Positions 24,154-36,560 of a stretch of DNA of 64,000 nt are shown piece after piece. Location: positions 124,001 through 188,000 of the forward strand of contig NBAY01000008.1 of the NCBI GenBank assembly GCA_002794775.1, in the 5' to 3' direction. How positions within the stretch are numbered: position 1 is the first letter of the stretch; every line of letters begins with the position of its first letter. Below the pieces are notes generated by a model, which had not been told where the DNA came from, ran no database searches, and saw only the letters and a list, made by a program, of their open reading frames with translations. The stretch is from Porodaedalea pini. Its lineage: Eukaryota > Basidiomycota > Agaricomycetes > Hymenochaetales > Hymenochaetaceae. A program made the translations under genes and the position numbers.

Positions 24154-24556
24154 AGTGGATACCAGACTTTCCTCGACCTTTGCGACCGCAAAACGTTTTT
24201 GCTGATTCGCAAAGGCTGGTTGTCGACGATTTCGGGTGTCGGCAAACGATGTTTGTAGCGGAAGAGCAAAACGAAGCGGAAGAATTGCAAAACAGGCAGG
24301 ATCACGTGCCGTAGATTATAGCCACAACCAGCTGCAATTGAACCACACCACACAACTTGCTCCTTTCTAATATTCTACAACCATCTCAATGCGGAGACAA
24401 AGCTATGTATAACTACAAATGCAATCATATTGCAGAAGCTGGGACGATTCCAGAGGTAGCGCAATTCAAGTATCAGGAATAGTCGGTGTCTACTTATTTA
24501 AGAAAAAAAATCGTGTTACCTCAATTGAATGCAGAAAAACAAACGATATCTGCCAT
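24154..24556. other. Intergenic region, promoter of the cyclin gene
   Basis: 403 bp between two minus-strand genes. It should hold the cyclin promoter and the 3' UTR of the SDR gene. A run of A (about 24502-24510) is the only feature I noticed; no open frame is convincing. Confidence 0.5.
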
Positions 24557-26253
24557 TCAGGCCGACTTTACATCTCCATTTTTTATTGCTTGAACAGGCC
24601 CAGGCTTCCCCTCTTCAGGCCTTCTTCCCGATATTTTAACGAAACCCTCCATGGCGTAATCTGCCCCCGACATCTGACGTAAACCATATTACTTTAGAAC
24701 GACGTGCAATGCCAAGAGAATGTGGATGATGAACTTACCCATTGGAACAAGTCTCGAAGATAACTAGGCAAGATGGTCACCCATCGGACGAAATGCGTAT
24801 AGAACGGCAAGAAAATCGTCCTTGACTCCTGGTCGTCAATTGCAGCGATGACAGTCTTTGCAATTGTGTAAGGAGGTAGCGAAGGCGTGAAGAATTTGTG
24901 GAACCAAGACATGGGCAGGCTCATCGTTGAGAACATTGGTGTCATAGTGTGTCCCGCAAGCACGAGTGTTGTTCTGATGTTTGGAGTTTTGTAACTGGAA
25001 AAAAGGCCGTGTCAACAACATTCGCCATGCTATTATAAGGTCTTGCTTACCGCTTGTCCAGTTCATATCGAAGCGACTCAGACAGATTCACGAGGGCGGC
25101 TTTGGATGCAGAATAGTCGGCTATTGAAAATAGTCGTTAGACTCAGCACTATCAGATGCCTCTTATCAACCCACTCATTTGTGCAACACCAACTAGCCCG
25201 AGAACGGACGACAACGTGACCTATGAATCAAAGAGCAAGATGAGCTACTAGTTTATAAGAGAAGCTTCGTAGCATACGATGTGGCCGGTCTTCTGTTTGA
25301 TCATTTCTGGAAGGAAGGCTTTGAGTGTCCAGAACTGCGAGAGCACGTTCACATCAAACGTCCTTAGAAAAGACATGTTAATGACACTAGAGTGGCTAAA
25401 AGTGCCCCAACATACTGTTTCACATCTTCGGGATCTAGGTCAAGCAGTAATTTGCCTTGGACGACACCAGCGTTATTGATGAGGACGGTGGGATGCCCAA
25501 TCTAAACATATCAGCTTCGTGCTCATTGGAGCAAAGTACTGACTTACCTCTTCAACAATTCGCTTCGAAACGGCTTCTACTTCTTCCCACTTCGAAACAT
25601 CGCATTTGTAGTAAGTGATGTTGTCTATCGGACCGATTGGAGATTAACGCGCCATTTCATTTGCCTGAGCATTCTTATGGACTCACAGTTCTCCGTCATA
25701 ATGGGATTCACATCCAAAATAATGGTTGTAACGTTACGCACGGCCAGCGTGTTTGCGATCAATTCACCTATTCCAGATGATCCTAGAGGCGAGAGTTGAT
25801 TTGAAGATGTACAACCAATAGAAAGGAGGCACAAACCTCCCGTGATAACCACAATCTGCTCGCCCCAGTCCAGGCGCCTCGGAGCAAAGAAAAGGTTACC
25901 TCCATTTCTGTATAGACGGGACAGCCATTTGAGACCCCCTTGAAAGGTGTAAGAGCCTATAGTTAATTAAGATTTCTGCAGACTTACAGAATGCCGAGAC
26001 CAGAATGAAATAAATAGCAGAATAGATAAACACTGGGGAGTCAAATTCGAAACCTTGAAACCTGTAGAACACAGGAATGAAGAATATGAAGAAAGGACCT
26101 ATGGTCGAGACGGCCGTCGTCAGGTGTGAACAAGATGGATGTAGAAATACATATTTCTCAACTGAAGAGGGTTTGAACGAGTACTTTCGCGACGAGGTCA
26201 ACGTCGAAACTGTCGAATACTTGAGTCGGAACGCCCTGGTCAACAGAGGCCAT
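24557..26253 (-). CDS. Membrane-anchored short-chain dehydrogenase/reductase (SDR)
   Basis: NAD(P)-dependent oxidoreductase; the arrangement resembles the lipid/retinoid-type SDR16C group, so a lipid substrate at the endoplasmic reticulum or lipid droplet is likely but inferred. The start at 26253 gives MASVDQGVPTQVFDSFDVD. Hydrophobic segments follow (FFIFFIPVFYRF, FIYSAIYFILVSAF). The Rossmann core has IVVITGGSSGIGELIANTLA (the Gly motif TGGSSGIG spans an intron), ITYYKCDVSKWEEVEAVSKR, VLINNAGVVQGKLL, catalytic Ser in VTLSSVLGLVGVAQM and Tyr/Lys in ADYSASKAALVNLSESLRYE. The last exon reads MSGADYAMEGFVKISGRRPE and stops at 24557-24559. About nine short introns are present. The catalytic Ser-Tyr-Lys set is complete. 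Confidence 0.9.
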
Positions 26254-26482
26254 TGTGAAGAACTTGGTTGATGTGAGGAACTGAAGGGATGGGGACTTTG
26301 AGAGGCTCTGCCTGTCCAAACTCGAGCGACACGATTCACGAATTAGCGAATCAATGATGCAACGATCACAAGTGTGTGAACAGATTAGATAAGCCGTGTA
26401 ATGTGGCAGCCAAAGCCATCCACAACCGCGTCTACCACGACTTCGCCCCGACTACGACGAAACGGTCTCAATTCTCTCAGCT

Positions 26483-29400
26483 ATGGATGAGATGCAGAAG
26501 GACTCCATGCGCGTCGAGGAGGTAGCACAAGAGCCTCCTACTAGAGTCAAGCGGACATACGGAAGGAAGAAGGAAGTCACTGACGCACCCGGTGACGCAT
26601 CACCGCATACCGTACCTTCATATCAGACGCGTCTCGAGTCCACAGGTGAAAGTGAAGTACTTACATACCTTCGCTCGTCTAAACTCTTGGGGGGCGACGC
26701 GTCAAACGCGTTCGGTTGGAGGGAGAAACTCGCTTTAATTGATAAACAATTTGGCGAGGAGGAACCACAAGTGCCGAATAAATCTACAGAGACAACCGCG
26801 GACGTCTACACAACTAAGGATAGTAGCTCTGCAAAATCAGTGTCGACCGAAGATGACTCTTTTGGCGCGAACGACGATACACTTCTGTCTGGTTCGATTC
26901 CTCCTCTGACTTCTTCACAATCCGATCCTCCTTCGCCGGGTCCAGCTGATACCAAGCGCGTGAAGGCAAGGACGTTAAGCGCCGGCTCTGATGCATTTGA
27001 GGCTGACGAGTCAACCCGAGTCGAAATATTGGATCCGGTGTCGTCGCGAAGTCATGCAACCAACGTCTCCAGAGCTCTGGCCACAGTAACTCCACCTTCT
27101 TCAGACGATGAGCACGTTCTTCAGCCAAAGACAAAAGGGACTTCTTCTACTGTTGAAATGGAGAATAGACTCTTTGATGAGTCTAAAGAAGTTGAGAGAC
27201 GTCCGAGGGTTCGGAAAGGCAATGGTGGAAAGTTGAAGGAGCGGATGAACAAGATCAAGGTAACGCTCTATTTCATTTTGTGCTTATTAGAAATCTGCTC
27301 ATGTATATACAGAAGTTGAGCAAGAAGGAGGAGAAAGAGTCAAAGAAAGCCCATGCCCGTATAATGGCTGATCAGAAGGTTTCTATAACCAAACGAGCAG
27401 AACAGTATACTGTAGAACTTCTGCTGAAAAGCGTTCAGTAAGTATTCCGCTCCTGAATGGCTTACCAAAAAATCATCTTAGCTTCCCTCAGAGAAAAGCA
27501 GCTCTTGCTTGAAGCCAAACCGCACGTTGCCTCATCAGATCCCATTCAGGAATTCACTTCTTCGCCTATGCTGAATTCTACGGACGCCTCCGCGGAACTA
27601 GAGCCGAAGGCAGGGCCATCCGGTCTTCAAGACACGTCGGATGATGATATGCCTGAAGTGCATGAGCTTCTTAAGCGAGAAGCAGGAAAGAAGCAGGAGG
27701 AGGAGGCTGATGCTCAACGCAAGAAGTGCTTGGCTTTAGCAAAGCGACGTGCCCTTGAGTCATTGGAAACTGAGACTGCTCAGTCCGGATCTGACGACGA
27801 TGACCTCGAGGTTGTGGAGAATGCCAACGAAGCTATCTCAAAGCGGACGAGAGCTTCAACGGCCTATGAGAGGAAGCTCGCGAGTGTTGCTGGTTTCCGA
27901 GCGGGTGCGGGGAGACACACTTCGTCGGGAGTACTCGAAGGCAGCCAGGGTGATAGAGCTCTTAAGCTGGCTGCTAAACCAACGTTTACCGATCAAAACA
28001 CACGACGGGTTAAAACAGCTGTGGATCATCGTGACTTGCAGACCGCGATGCTCAGCAAAGCATCGAAGCAAAGCATGGAACTTGCTAAGGAGAAGGAGGA
28101 GGAGTGGAAACGGCGTGGTGGAAGGCTTGCTGGCAAGCAACGTGCTGCTCTTGCCAGTGGATCTCTTTCGCTCGGTCACCTCGCTGGAGAGCTAGCTTTG
28201 AAAAAACAACGTGACGAGCAGAAAGGTCTCCAAGAAGAGACTGCAGATATTGGTTCGGAATCGGGAGACAGTGACGACGAAGATTGGAAGCCCCACGAGC
28301 ATGGCTCCGCAAGCCCCTTAAGTCATCAAAGTGCTGCAGGCTTTGGTGAAGAAGAGGAGGAACTTGAGGGCTCTGATCACGAGCTTAGTGACGAGGATGC
28401 GCAAGACGAGAATGCTTCTGCCATGCAACAACAAATCGATACTGAGGAAGATGAACCCGTTCAACGGTCTCATCAGTTTCGACGCTCAACTAACCTATTA
28501 GTAGTCTCAGATTCGGAGGGCGAGGAGCCCCGCACACGCCAAGCTACAGGTCGGGTTCTTGTGCCAGACACGTCAATGGTCATTAACGATCATGGTCAAG
28601 GAAGTACGATTTCCTCGGAGAGCGGACCTGACGAAGAAAACAAGGAGAATGACACGCCGCTGCCTTTTGACAGTGGCGATGATAAAGAAAACGCGATGGT
28701 CATGCCACAGGCAACATCCAGTAGACCACGCGGATTAGGAAGCCGTCAATCCAATAGGGTCTTCGACCTCGAAGATAGAGCACGACGCTTATCCATGTCT
28801 CCCACTGCAGATGTCGAGAACGATGATGCGCGCAGCTCTCGTAGGCCTTTACAAACAAGAAAAATGGGCAAGCTCGATGATCCCTTTATTCTTCGTTCGC
28901 CAACCTCAACCCCGAATTTTGGAACTCCAAAATCAAACCGCGTGCTATCCACCACCGCGAGCCCTATTTCTCTTCAGCCAGCCTTTGGAGGAGGTGCTGG
29001 AGGGTTTACTCAACTCTTTAACGACGAAGAAGGCGTCGCCCCCGTTGACATGGATACACCTTTGACAGGTCTTCTTCGACCAGCATTCCGTCTGCAAGTG
29101 GGCGATGACGAAAACAATTCGCCTCTCCGGCCTTCGTTTGTTCCGAAGCCAATAAAGCTAGGTAGTCTATCTGACCCTTTTACATCCGAGACTGAAGTAC
29201 GTCGTTCTGTATCCGTTCACTGTTTGTCTATTAATCGTAACAATGAGATGAAGGAGCCAAACTTCATGAACCGCTCAAAGTGTTCCGCAAAGGATGACGA
29301 GCTTTCCCTTACTCTTGACACAAGACTTCAGCCGGCGCTCGATGTCACGACTCAGATCCGTCGAAAAGCAGATGCGGTCTTCGAAAAGGAGCAAGACTTC

Positions 29401-31153
29401 GTCATCGAGGAAGCTAGCACGAGTGCTACGTCCTCCCGGAGTAAGCAGGAGCTATATGTTTCCGAAAATGGGTGAGTCTACCGTGTACGGCTACTGAACG
29501 TCAATTCTGAATATTTATGTTCCCCCAACTCTCTCTTAGGCTACTGACGCAGACCAGACCGGAAGGATCTACTCCTCTCGTGTACCGCTCCTGGACGCCA
29601 TCACAGAGATCAGCTCTTATCGGGTCTCAAGCGACGGCTCCTCCACCCACGACAACCCAGCGTCTACCTCTAAGCACACTTTCGCTCACAACTGATGCTG
29701 TTAGCCCTTCGCAACAGCGTCTGACCCGATTAGTGAAGGGGAAAGGCCGAGCAAAGTTTTCGGATGAAGGAGACCTTCTAGCATCGGTATCACCTACAGG
29801 CCGTCCCTCCAGTGCTTTCACTAAACTTCTAGAAGGGGCAAGACGGCAAGATAAAAGGGAAAAAAAGAAGCTCGGGAAATCACACTTTGTTGAAGGGGAG
29901 GCACAGGAGTCTGACGAAGACGAGTTGTTCGGATTCGGAGGACCCACAACGAAAGAAGATGACGATGAAAGCGATGACGATGATCCAGACGCAGTTGTGG
30001 AGAATTTGGTTGACGACACTACAATGAACGCTCAACAGCTTGCGGAGCATAAGGTGCTTGAGAAAGTCAAGTAAGCCCCAGCCCTTTTATTACATCGTTG
30101 TGATTCCATTGATTTATCTTTCAACGTATAGAGAACAACTTGAAGAAGAAGATGCTGTTCTGCAAAAGTACCATCAGGCAGCGATTGAAGGTAAATATCG
30201 TAGCAAACGTCGCGGAGGCGGCATCGCCATGGATGACAGTGAGTCCGATGAGGATGAGGACGAGGAGGCCCGACAGCTTCGTCGGCGTATGCATAAGAAG
30301 CGCAGAATTCAGGGAGACAAGCTCGAAGACCTTGGTATGCGCGTCTAAATAACGTTAATATTCCAGCATCACGTTGACGGCTATTACAGGCAAAGATGAA
30401 AAATCTCGTGCTTTCTACGAAGCTTACCAGCGAGATATTCAAGAAGAGGACAACGATGACTTCATGCATCTGGCAAACGATGACATGGATGTTGAGGATG
30501 ATGATGAAGAGAACGAAGAGCCTGAGACCGTCTCAACGACAGAGATTCAAGAACGATTGCGTGAGGCCGCTCGTCAGCAAAAGGGCAAGGAGAGAGTACG
30601 ACCTTCACAGCTGTGAATGATGTTTAAATTTGCTTAACAAGTTTTCAGCAACTCCGTCCCTTTGATCCCGAGGAAGTTGAATGGACTCATTCCCTTGGCA
30701 CCAGCGATGACGAGTTCGACGTAAAGGAAGTTGATGACCGGCCAAAGAAGGTAGCTCCTCGAAGGCCTATCTTCGGACAAGCGGACATTCCCGACTTCGA
30801 TGATTCAGTATGTTTTATCCCTCTCATTGACACATGAAGAGAAGTGTTTCAGCTGACTGTTCCGTACGATCCAGCTACCAAGAAAGCCCAGTAAAATGAG
30901 CGACGACCAAGCAGCTCAGCTCGCTGCGTGGAGAAAGGAGCAGAGTGGGCGCAATTTGGGGACCGGAGGCATGCGAGGTGCCATCACCGTTACGGGCCAT
31001 GGTCCCAAGACCGCTAGTCGCGGAGGGGAGTCCATGTCACGGATGGCATCAGGCCGACCACAGGACGGCGAACGGCCTGTCCGTCGAAAGATGACGAAGA
31101 CCGCTAGCGTACTGGCATCCGTGTCTGACAAACACAGCCGGTTTGGACTCTAG
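26483..31153 (+). CDS. mrc1: Mrc1/claspin-like replication-fork checkpoint mediator
   Basis: Adaptor that couples the replication fork to the S-phase checkpoint kinase. It is a long, acidic, mostly disordered protein starting MDEMQKDSMRVEEVAQEPPT and ending SVLASVSDKHSRFGL. Its family features are a WREKLALIDKQF segment near the N-terminus, many SQ/TQ sites (for example TSSQSDPPS, LEGSQGDRA, LLTQTRPE, PSQRSALIGSQA, TTTQRLPL), a GGFTQLFNDEEG motif, and the acidic C-terminal Mrc1 region (EDELFGFGGP, LAEHKVLEKVKEQLEEEDAV, RIQGDKLEDLGKDEKSRAFY, PFDPEEVEWTHSLGTSDDEF). Introns lie near 27260-27312, 27372-27480, 29470-29540, 30070-30131, 30336-30390, 30595-30650 and 30808-30872. The assignment rests on composition, motif order and C-terminal similarity. 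A divergent promoter of 229 bp is shared with the SDR gene. Confidence 0.8.
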
Positions 31154-31624
31154 TAGAGGCAGTTGTCTTCTGCTTTCACAAACACACCGTTTATCTGTTT
31201 CTTATACATCGCCTATTTTCATGTAATTTCGCGGCGTATCTTGGGCCTGTAGATTTAGTGCAAGCGTTCGAATCACGAGATAAATTATTCATTAAAATTC
31301 CTTCATAATTTTCTTGGTTCCCATATGACTCCGAAAGACAACAACACAACCAGGCCCCTATATTCCAACAGATCTAAACTCGCTAGTACATTGCAAGCAC
31401 CGCCGATGAGGGTATAAAGATATAATCGACACTTCGAGATGGGAATAAACGCTAGTGCATCTGCTTCCCAAACTTCATCCATCCGAAAGCCCGAGGTCGC
31501 TGGGGCAAGAGGACATTTGTGCGTGATACGGAACGGGTATGGCGCGAGTGTCCCGACCGAATACGCTTCTTTTGGCCACTCTGATTTATCTTTGTAATTT
31601 GCCTCGGTTCGTGATCTGTACGCA
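31154..31624. other. Intergenic region, no gene seen
   Basis: 471 bp downstream of mrc1 and downstream of the convergent small minus-strand gene. It is AT-richer than its surroundings around 31185-31310, as expected for 3' UTRs. No coding signal was recognised. Confidence 0.5.
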
Positions 31625-32210
31625 TCAAGAGACGCGACGGCGTACCTTATGTCTGAGCATGATCAACTTTGCCATGCAAACTGGAGGCCCGGATTCGCGT
31701 ACCGGGTTCCCTAAAACGAGAAAAAGAAGAGCGCGTCAGTTGTGATAGTTCAAGCCCGTGCCTGTTAGCACGCGTGCACACGCGCTAACATGGGCACTAG
31801 ACAGAGAACGTACTGAGGGCAACAAGGTTGATGTCATGCAGGCCGTAGTCATTTGTGTCATCTCCAACGTTAAAGGCCTTCCAGAGCTGTTCAGGCATGA
31901 GGATACATGGGAGGGCGAAAAAGGCGAGGAGGAAAGCAATGAGCATGACGACCATAGTGATGAACGGACCCGCCGCCGCGGGGCGCTGGGGACGACCAGC
32001 AAGAGGGACGAGAGTGGGGCTAGTGATGTGGGAGGAGGGAGAAAGGACAGACTTGGACAGAGAACGACTGGGGTTAGACTGGAAGCGGGACGGTTCAGAC
32101 TGAATTGGTTTGAGGAAGCGGCGGGCAACGATAGGATCAGCGGTTCGCTGACTAACCTCGCGAACGCGTCGACGCGGATGCCATCGGAAACACTTGTCAT
32201 GAGGTTCAAA
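31625..32210 (-). CDS. Small putative membrane protein, unknown function
   Basis: Not recognised. A minus-strand frame encodes a Ser/Pro/Arg-rich, presequence-like N-terminus (SRFQSNPSRSLSKSVLSPSS), then PLAGRPQRPAAAGPF and a single strong hydrophobic helix (ITMVVMLIAFLLAFFALPCI), followed by the polar stretch LMPEQLWKAFNVGDDTNDYG and LHDINLVAL. A plausible intron (donor gtacgt near 31811, acceptor ttttag near 31710) leads to a basic tail ending HKVRRRVS with the stop at 31625-31627. The start codon is unclear; an upstream exon near 32160-32200 may be spliced on. One membrane pass plus a basic, hydroxylated N-terminus would fit a small mitochondrial inner-membrane protein, but this is inference only. 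Confidence 0.35.
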
Positions 32211-32252
32211 ATTACGGTTCACATTTTCAATCCGCCCCGAGAGTATTTTACT

Positions 32253-33612
<1,360 letters not shown>

Positions 33613-33836
33613 GTCAGAACGCTCTGCTGTGGGAGGATAGTGGAGGATAGAGGGAGGATGTGCGATTTATCCTGGACCTTTCTGCATGTATGCGTTTCTT
33701 CGGATTTGCAAGCCGACGACGAAGCCGAGAAAAGCACGCTTGACCAAGGAAGGATTGAAATTCTCACCCGTGCTAAAGTGAGATCGACAACCTAAAAATT
33801 CGAGCCCTAGCATTCATTCGCTCACGAGTGAAAGCC

Positions 33837-35510
33837 ATGGAATCAAAACCAGCATGCAAAAGCCTCGTCCTCGATGCTGGCCCTCTTCTCTCTATATCTC
33901 CGCTCCGGGGGCTTGCTGAACACTTCTTGACAGTCCCGCAGGTCCTATCTGAGCTCAAGGACAAGAATGCACGGGAGCACTTCGAGAGACTCGGGTTGTC
34001 CGCAGGTGTCAAAATAGAGGTGCGGGAGCCCGATGCTGCATCGCTCTCCCAAGGCATGTACTACGTCCTTTTTATATTGAGACCTCGGTTGACAGAGCAG
34101 TCGTGTAGTTATACAGTTCGCGAAGAAGACGGGCGACTACTCCGTGTTGTCGCATGCGGACCTGTGTGTCATTGCTTTGACGCTCGCGTTGGACGCACAA
34201 GAGAAGGCGGAGGATGCGAAGAAGTCGGCAGAGCAAAGTGCAGGCAATCCAGTGGATACAGGCGTACCTGAAGTGCCAATTGTTAAAGATACTACCGACG
34301 AAGGGGCCCAGAATGGTTCTGCTCCAGAGCCTGCACTTTTGACTGAGCATGTGAACAACAGGCCGACTGATGTTGAAGAGGCCATCTCTCCTAAGGCCTT
34401 GTTAGAAGAAAGTGTGGAAGAGCCCCCGGTGTCGAGCTCTGAGGATGAGCAAGTTGGAGATGATGTTGAACGCGAGCCTCTCGATATCACCCTCGAGCCC
34501 ATAACAAATACCTCAGCTGCTTCTCAACCCGAACCTCAAAACCTGCACAGTGCGATCTCGGTCGAAGCTCGGCCCGCTCAAGATGATCCTCTTTTCGATG
34601 ACCCATCGGATGAAGACGATGGCGAAGGGGAGTGGATTACTCCATCCAACGTCGACATGTATAAGTCCCGAGCACTCGACTTGTTCCCATCCACCGATTC
34701 TTCTGATCCTTTTACGACCGTCTCTGGGAATGGGAAGAAGGGAAAAGGGCGGAGGAGGCCGCAGAATGGCATCGGAGAGGCAGAGAATCGGCCGAAGGAG
34801 CAGATTGGCGTGGGCTGTATGACGACGGATTTCGCGATGCAGAACGTTCTACTTCAAATGAATCTGAGTCTGGTTGGAATTGAGGGGAAGAGGATCGAGA
34901 AGGTGAAGACTTGGGTGCTGAGATGCCATGCTTGTTTCAAGTATGTCAAAAGAATTATACGCCGCTATGGACTGCTCACACTCATCTCAATTATAGAATT
35001 TGCAAGGACTCGTCGAAGAAATTCTGTCCCTCTTGCGGTAATCCAACACTTTTACGAACGTCTGTCACTGTGAAGTCGCCTACCGCGGACGATTCTACAC
35101 CAGCGCTGCAGGTACACCTTAAAAAGAATTTCGTATATCGTACGCGCGGGACGGTTTACTCTATTCCTGCACCGAAGCCCGGCTCATCCAAGAAAGGCTC
35201 GGGTGAGGGTCTCATCTTACGCGAAGATCAATCCGAGTACATGCGCGCAAAGAAACACGAGGAGGGGCGACGCCAGCGTGAAGAAAAGAAACTCGTTCAA
35301 CAGTCACTAGCTGCCACTCGTGGAGGAGAGACGACAGGGATCAAGTTGGGGAGCTGGATGGATCCGGATTGGGTACCGGAGATGCTCAGTGTAGGCATTG
35401 GAGGCAAGGGAAGGCGAGCTCCGGACGGTCGAACGTCTGTTGGGCCCGACGGAATGCCTGTCATCGGTTATGGGAGGAAAAATCCAAACGAACGAAGACG
35501 CAAGAGGTGA
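33837..35510 (+). CDS. NOB1: NOB1 endonuclease of 40S ribosome maturation
   Basis: PIN-domain endonuclease that cuts 20S pre-rRNA at site D to make mature 18S rRNA. The start at 33837 gives MESKPACKSLVLDAGPLLSI, with the first catalytic Asp at residue 13. The PIN domain continues TVPQVLSELKDKNAREHFER, then after an intron FAKKTGDYSVLSHADLCVIA, with further acidic residues. A long acidic linker follows (about 34200-34620), then the Nob1 segment DDGEGEWITPSNVDMYKSRA, GCMTTDFAMQNVLLQMNLSL, the zinc ribbon (RCHACFKICKDSSKKFCPSC, split by an intron at about 34940-34996), FVYRTRGTVYSIPAPKPG and the Gly/Arg-rich tail GYGRKNPNERRRKR. It looks complete. Confidence 0.95.
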
Positions 35511-35641
35511 TTTTGCTTTGTAGGTCCTTAATTTCGTAGATTGCTGTACTATCATCATGTTGTGTCTGAGTTACGTCTCATTTGTTTTTATTACAGCTCG
35601 TACAGAGTGTGATCTATCAGACGAATGAGAAAATGCAGTGC

Positions 35642-36348
35642 TCATGCTAAGCTCCTGTTCATGAATCTTCTCTTTTGGAATGACAGCCACCACTTGCTTG
35701 GCTTGCCCGTGCCGTCTGCATAAAGGCGTTCAATGAGCCTCGCCGCAAGCTCCTGGCGTGCCTGCACAAGGTACCCACGCAGGTAATCTGGTCGACAATC
35801 AGGAGAACTCTCAGACTAATAGAATCAGTCAGTACACACCGGCATCTGCTCTGCTCGCGGGAGACGCATAGTGGGCGTTGAGCGGGAAGCCCGCGTCGCC
35901 AGGAATCGAGAAGTTGTCCACCGCGAGCGTGTTGAGGGTCTTGTTGGCTTCAATCTGCGAAGGCGACGTACGGGCCGCGCCGATCTTGGCGAGGCAGTCT
36001 GAGACGAAAAGGATGAGGACGATTAGGACGCGGTCGGCAGGGCCCTTGATCTCGAAATTGCGGAACAGGGAGTTGGCACGGAACAGGTCCAAAGTCTCAT
36101 CGAGAATGTCTGCTTCATCAGGACCCGCTGAAATACGGTAAGGCTGTGAGTAACACAAATTTTTGGCAAGGAAGGAAGTAGAGCGTGTACCTAGCGGGGC
36201 GGGACCGCGGATCTTGGTCCTGATGGAGAGGATGGACATGTTGCCGACCTGGCGGACGTCAGGGACCTCGTTGAAGGACGAGTGGTAGGCCTGAGCAATG
36301 CATTAGATAACAGGTTTTCTGTGCTCAATGAAACCTGCTCACTGGCAT
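35642..36348 (-). CDS. ARC18: Arp2/3 complex subunit 3 (p21-Arc)
   Basis: Subunit of the actin-nucleating Arp2/3 complex. A six-nucleotide first coding exon (Met-Pro, 36343-36348) is joined across an intron to AYHSSFNEVPDVRQVGNMSI. Then come LSIRTKIRGPAPL, AGPDEADILDETLDLFRANS, LFRNFEIKGPADRVLIVLIL, FVSDCLAKIGAARTSPSQIE, ANKTLNTLAVDNFSIPGDAG, FPLNAHYASPASRADA and the C-terminal exon LVQARQELAARLIERLYADG with the ending KWWLSFQKRRFMNRSLA, stop at 35642-35644. The length (about 180 residues) and order match the family. It sits tail to tail with NOB1 (131 bp) and head to head with the YVC1 gene (212 bp). Confidence 0.93.
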
Positions 36349-36560
36349 CGTATGTTTAGTGCTACAGTAGTCGCAGCACAGACTCAAGAGTCGAATTGGC
36401 AGGCAGTCAATCACGTGCGACAAACGCGTCGCGTATTTAAATGTTGTAATTACTCTTGGCAAGAATTTCGGTGACGTCTCTGTCTTGTCCTAAGCGGTCA
36501 TCTTCATCTGCGCAGCAGGCGCCTTCAACAACGAGGACGAGCATAGTTCGTCTCCAAAAT

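Noticed and set aside
29627..30019. Ser-rich minus-strand open frame
   Set aside because: Antisense of the acidic mrc1 exon; poly-Ser arises from the complement of Asp/Glu codons.
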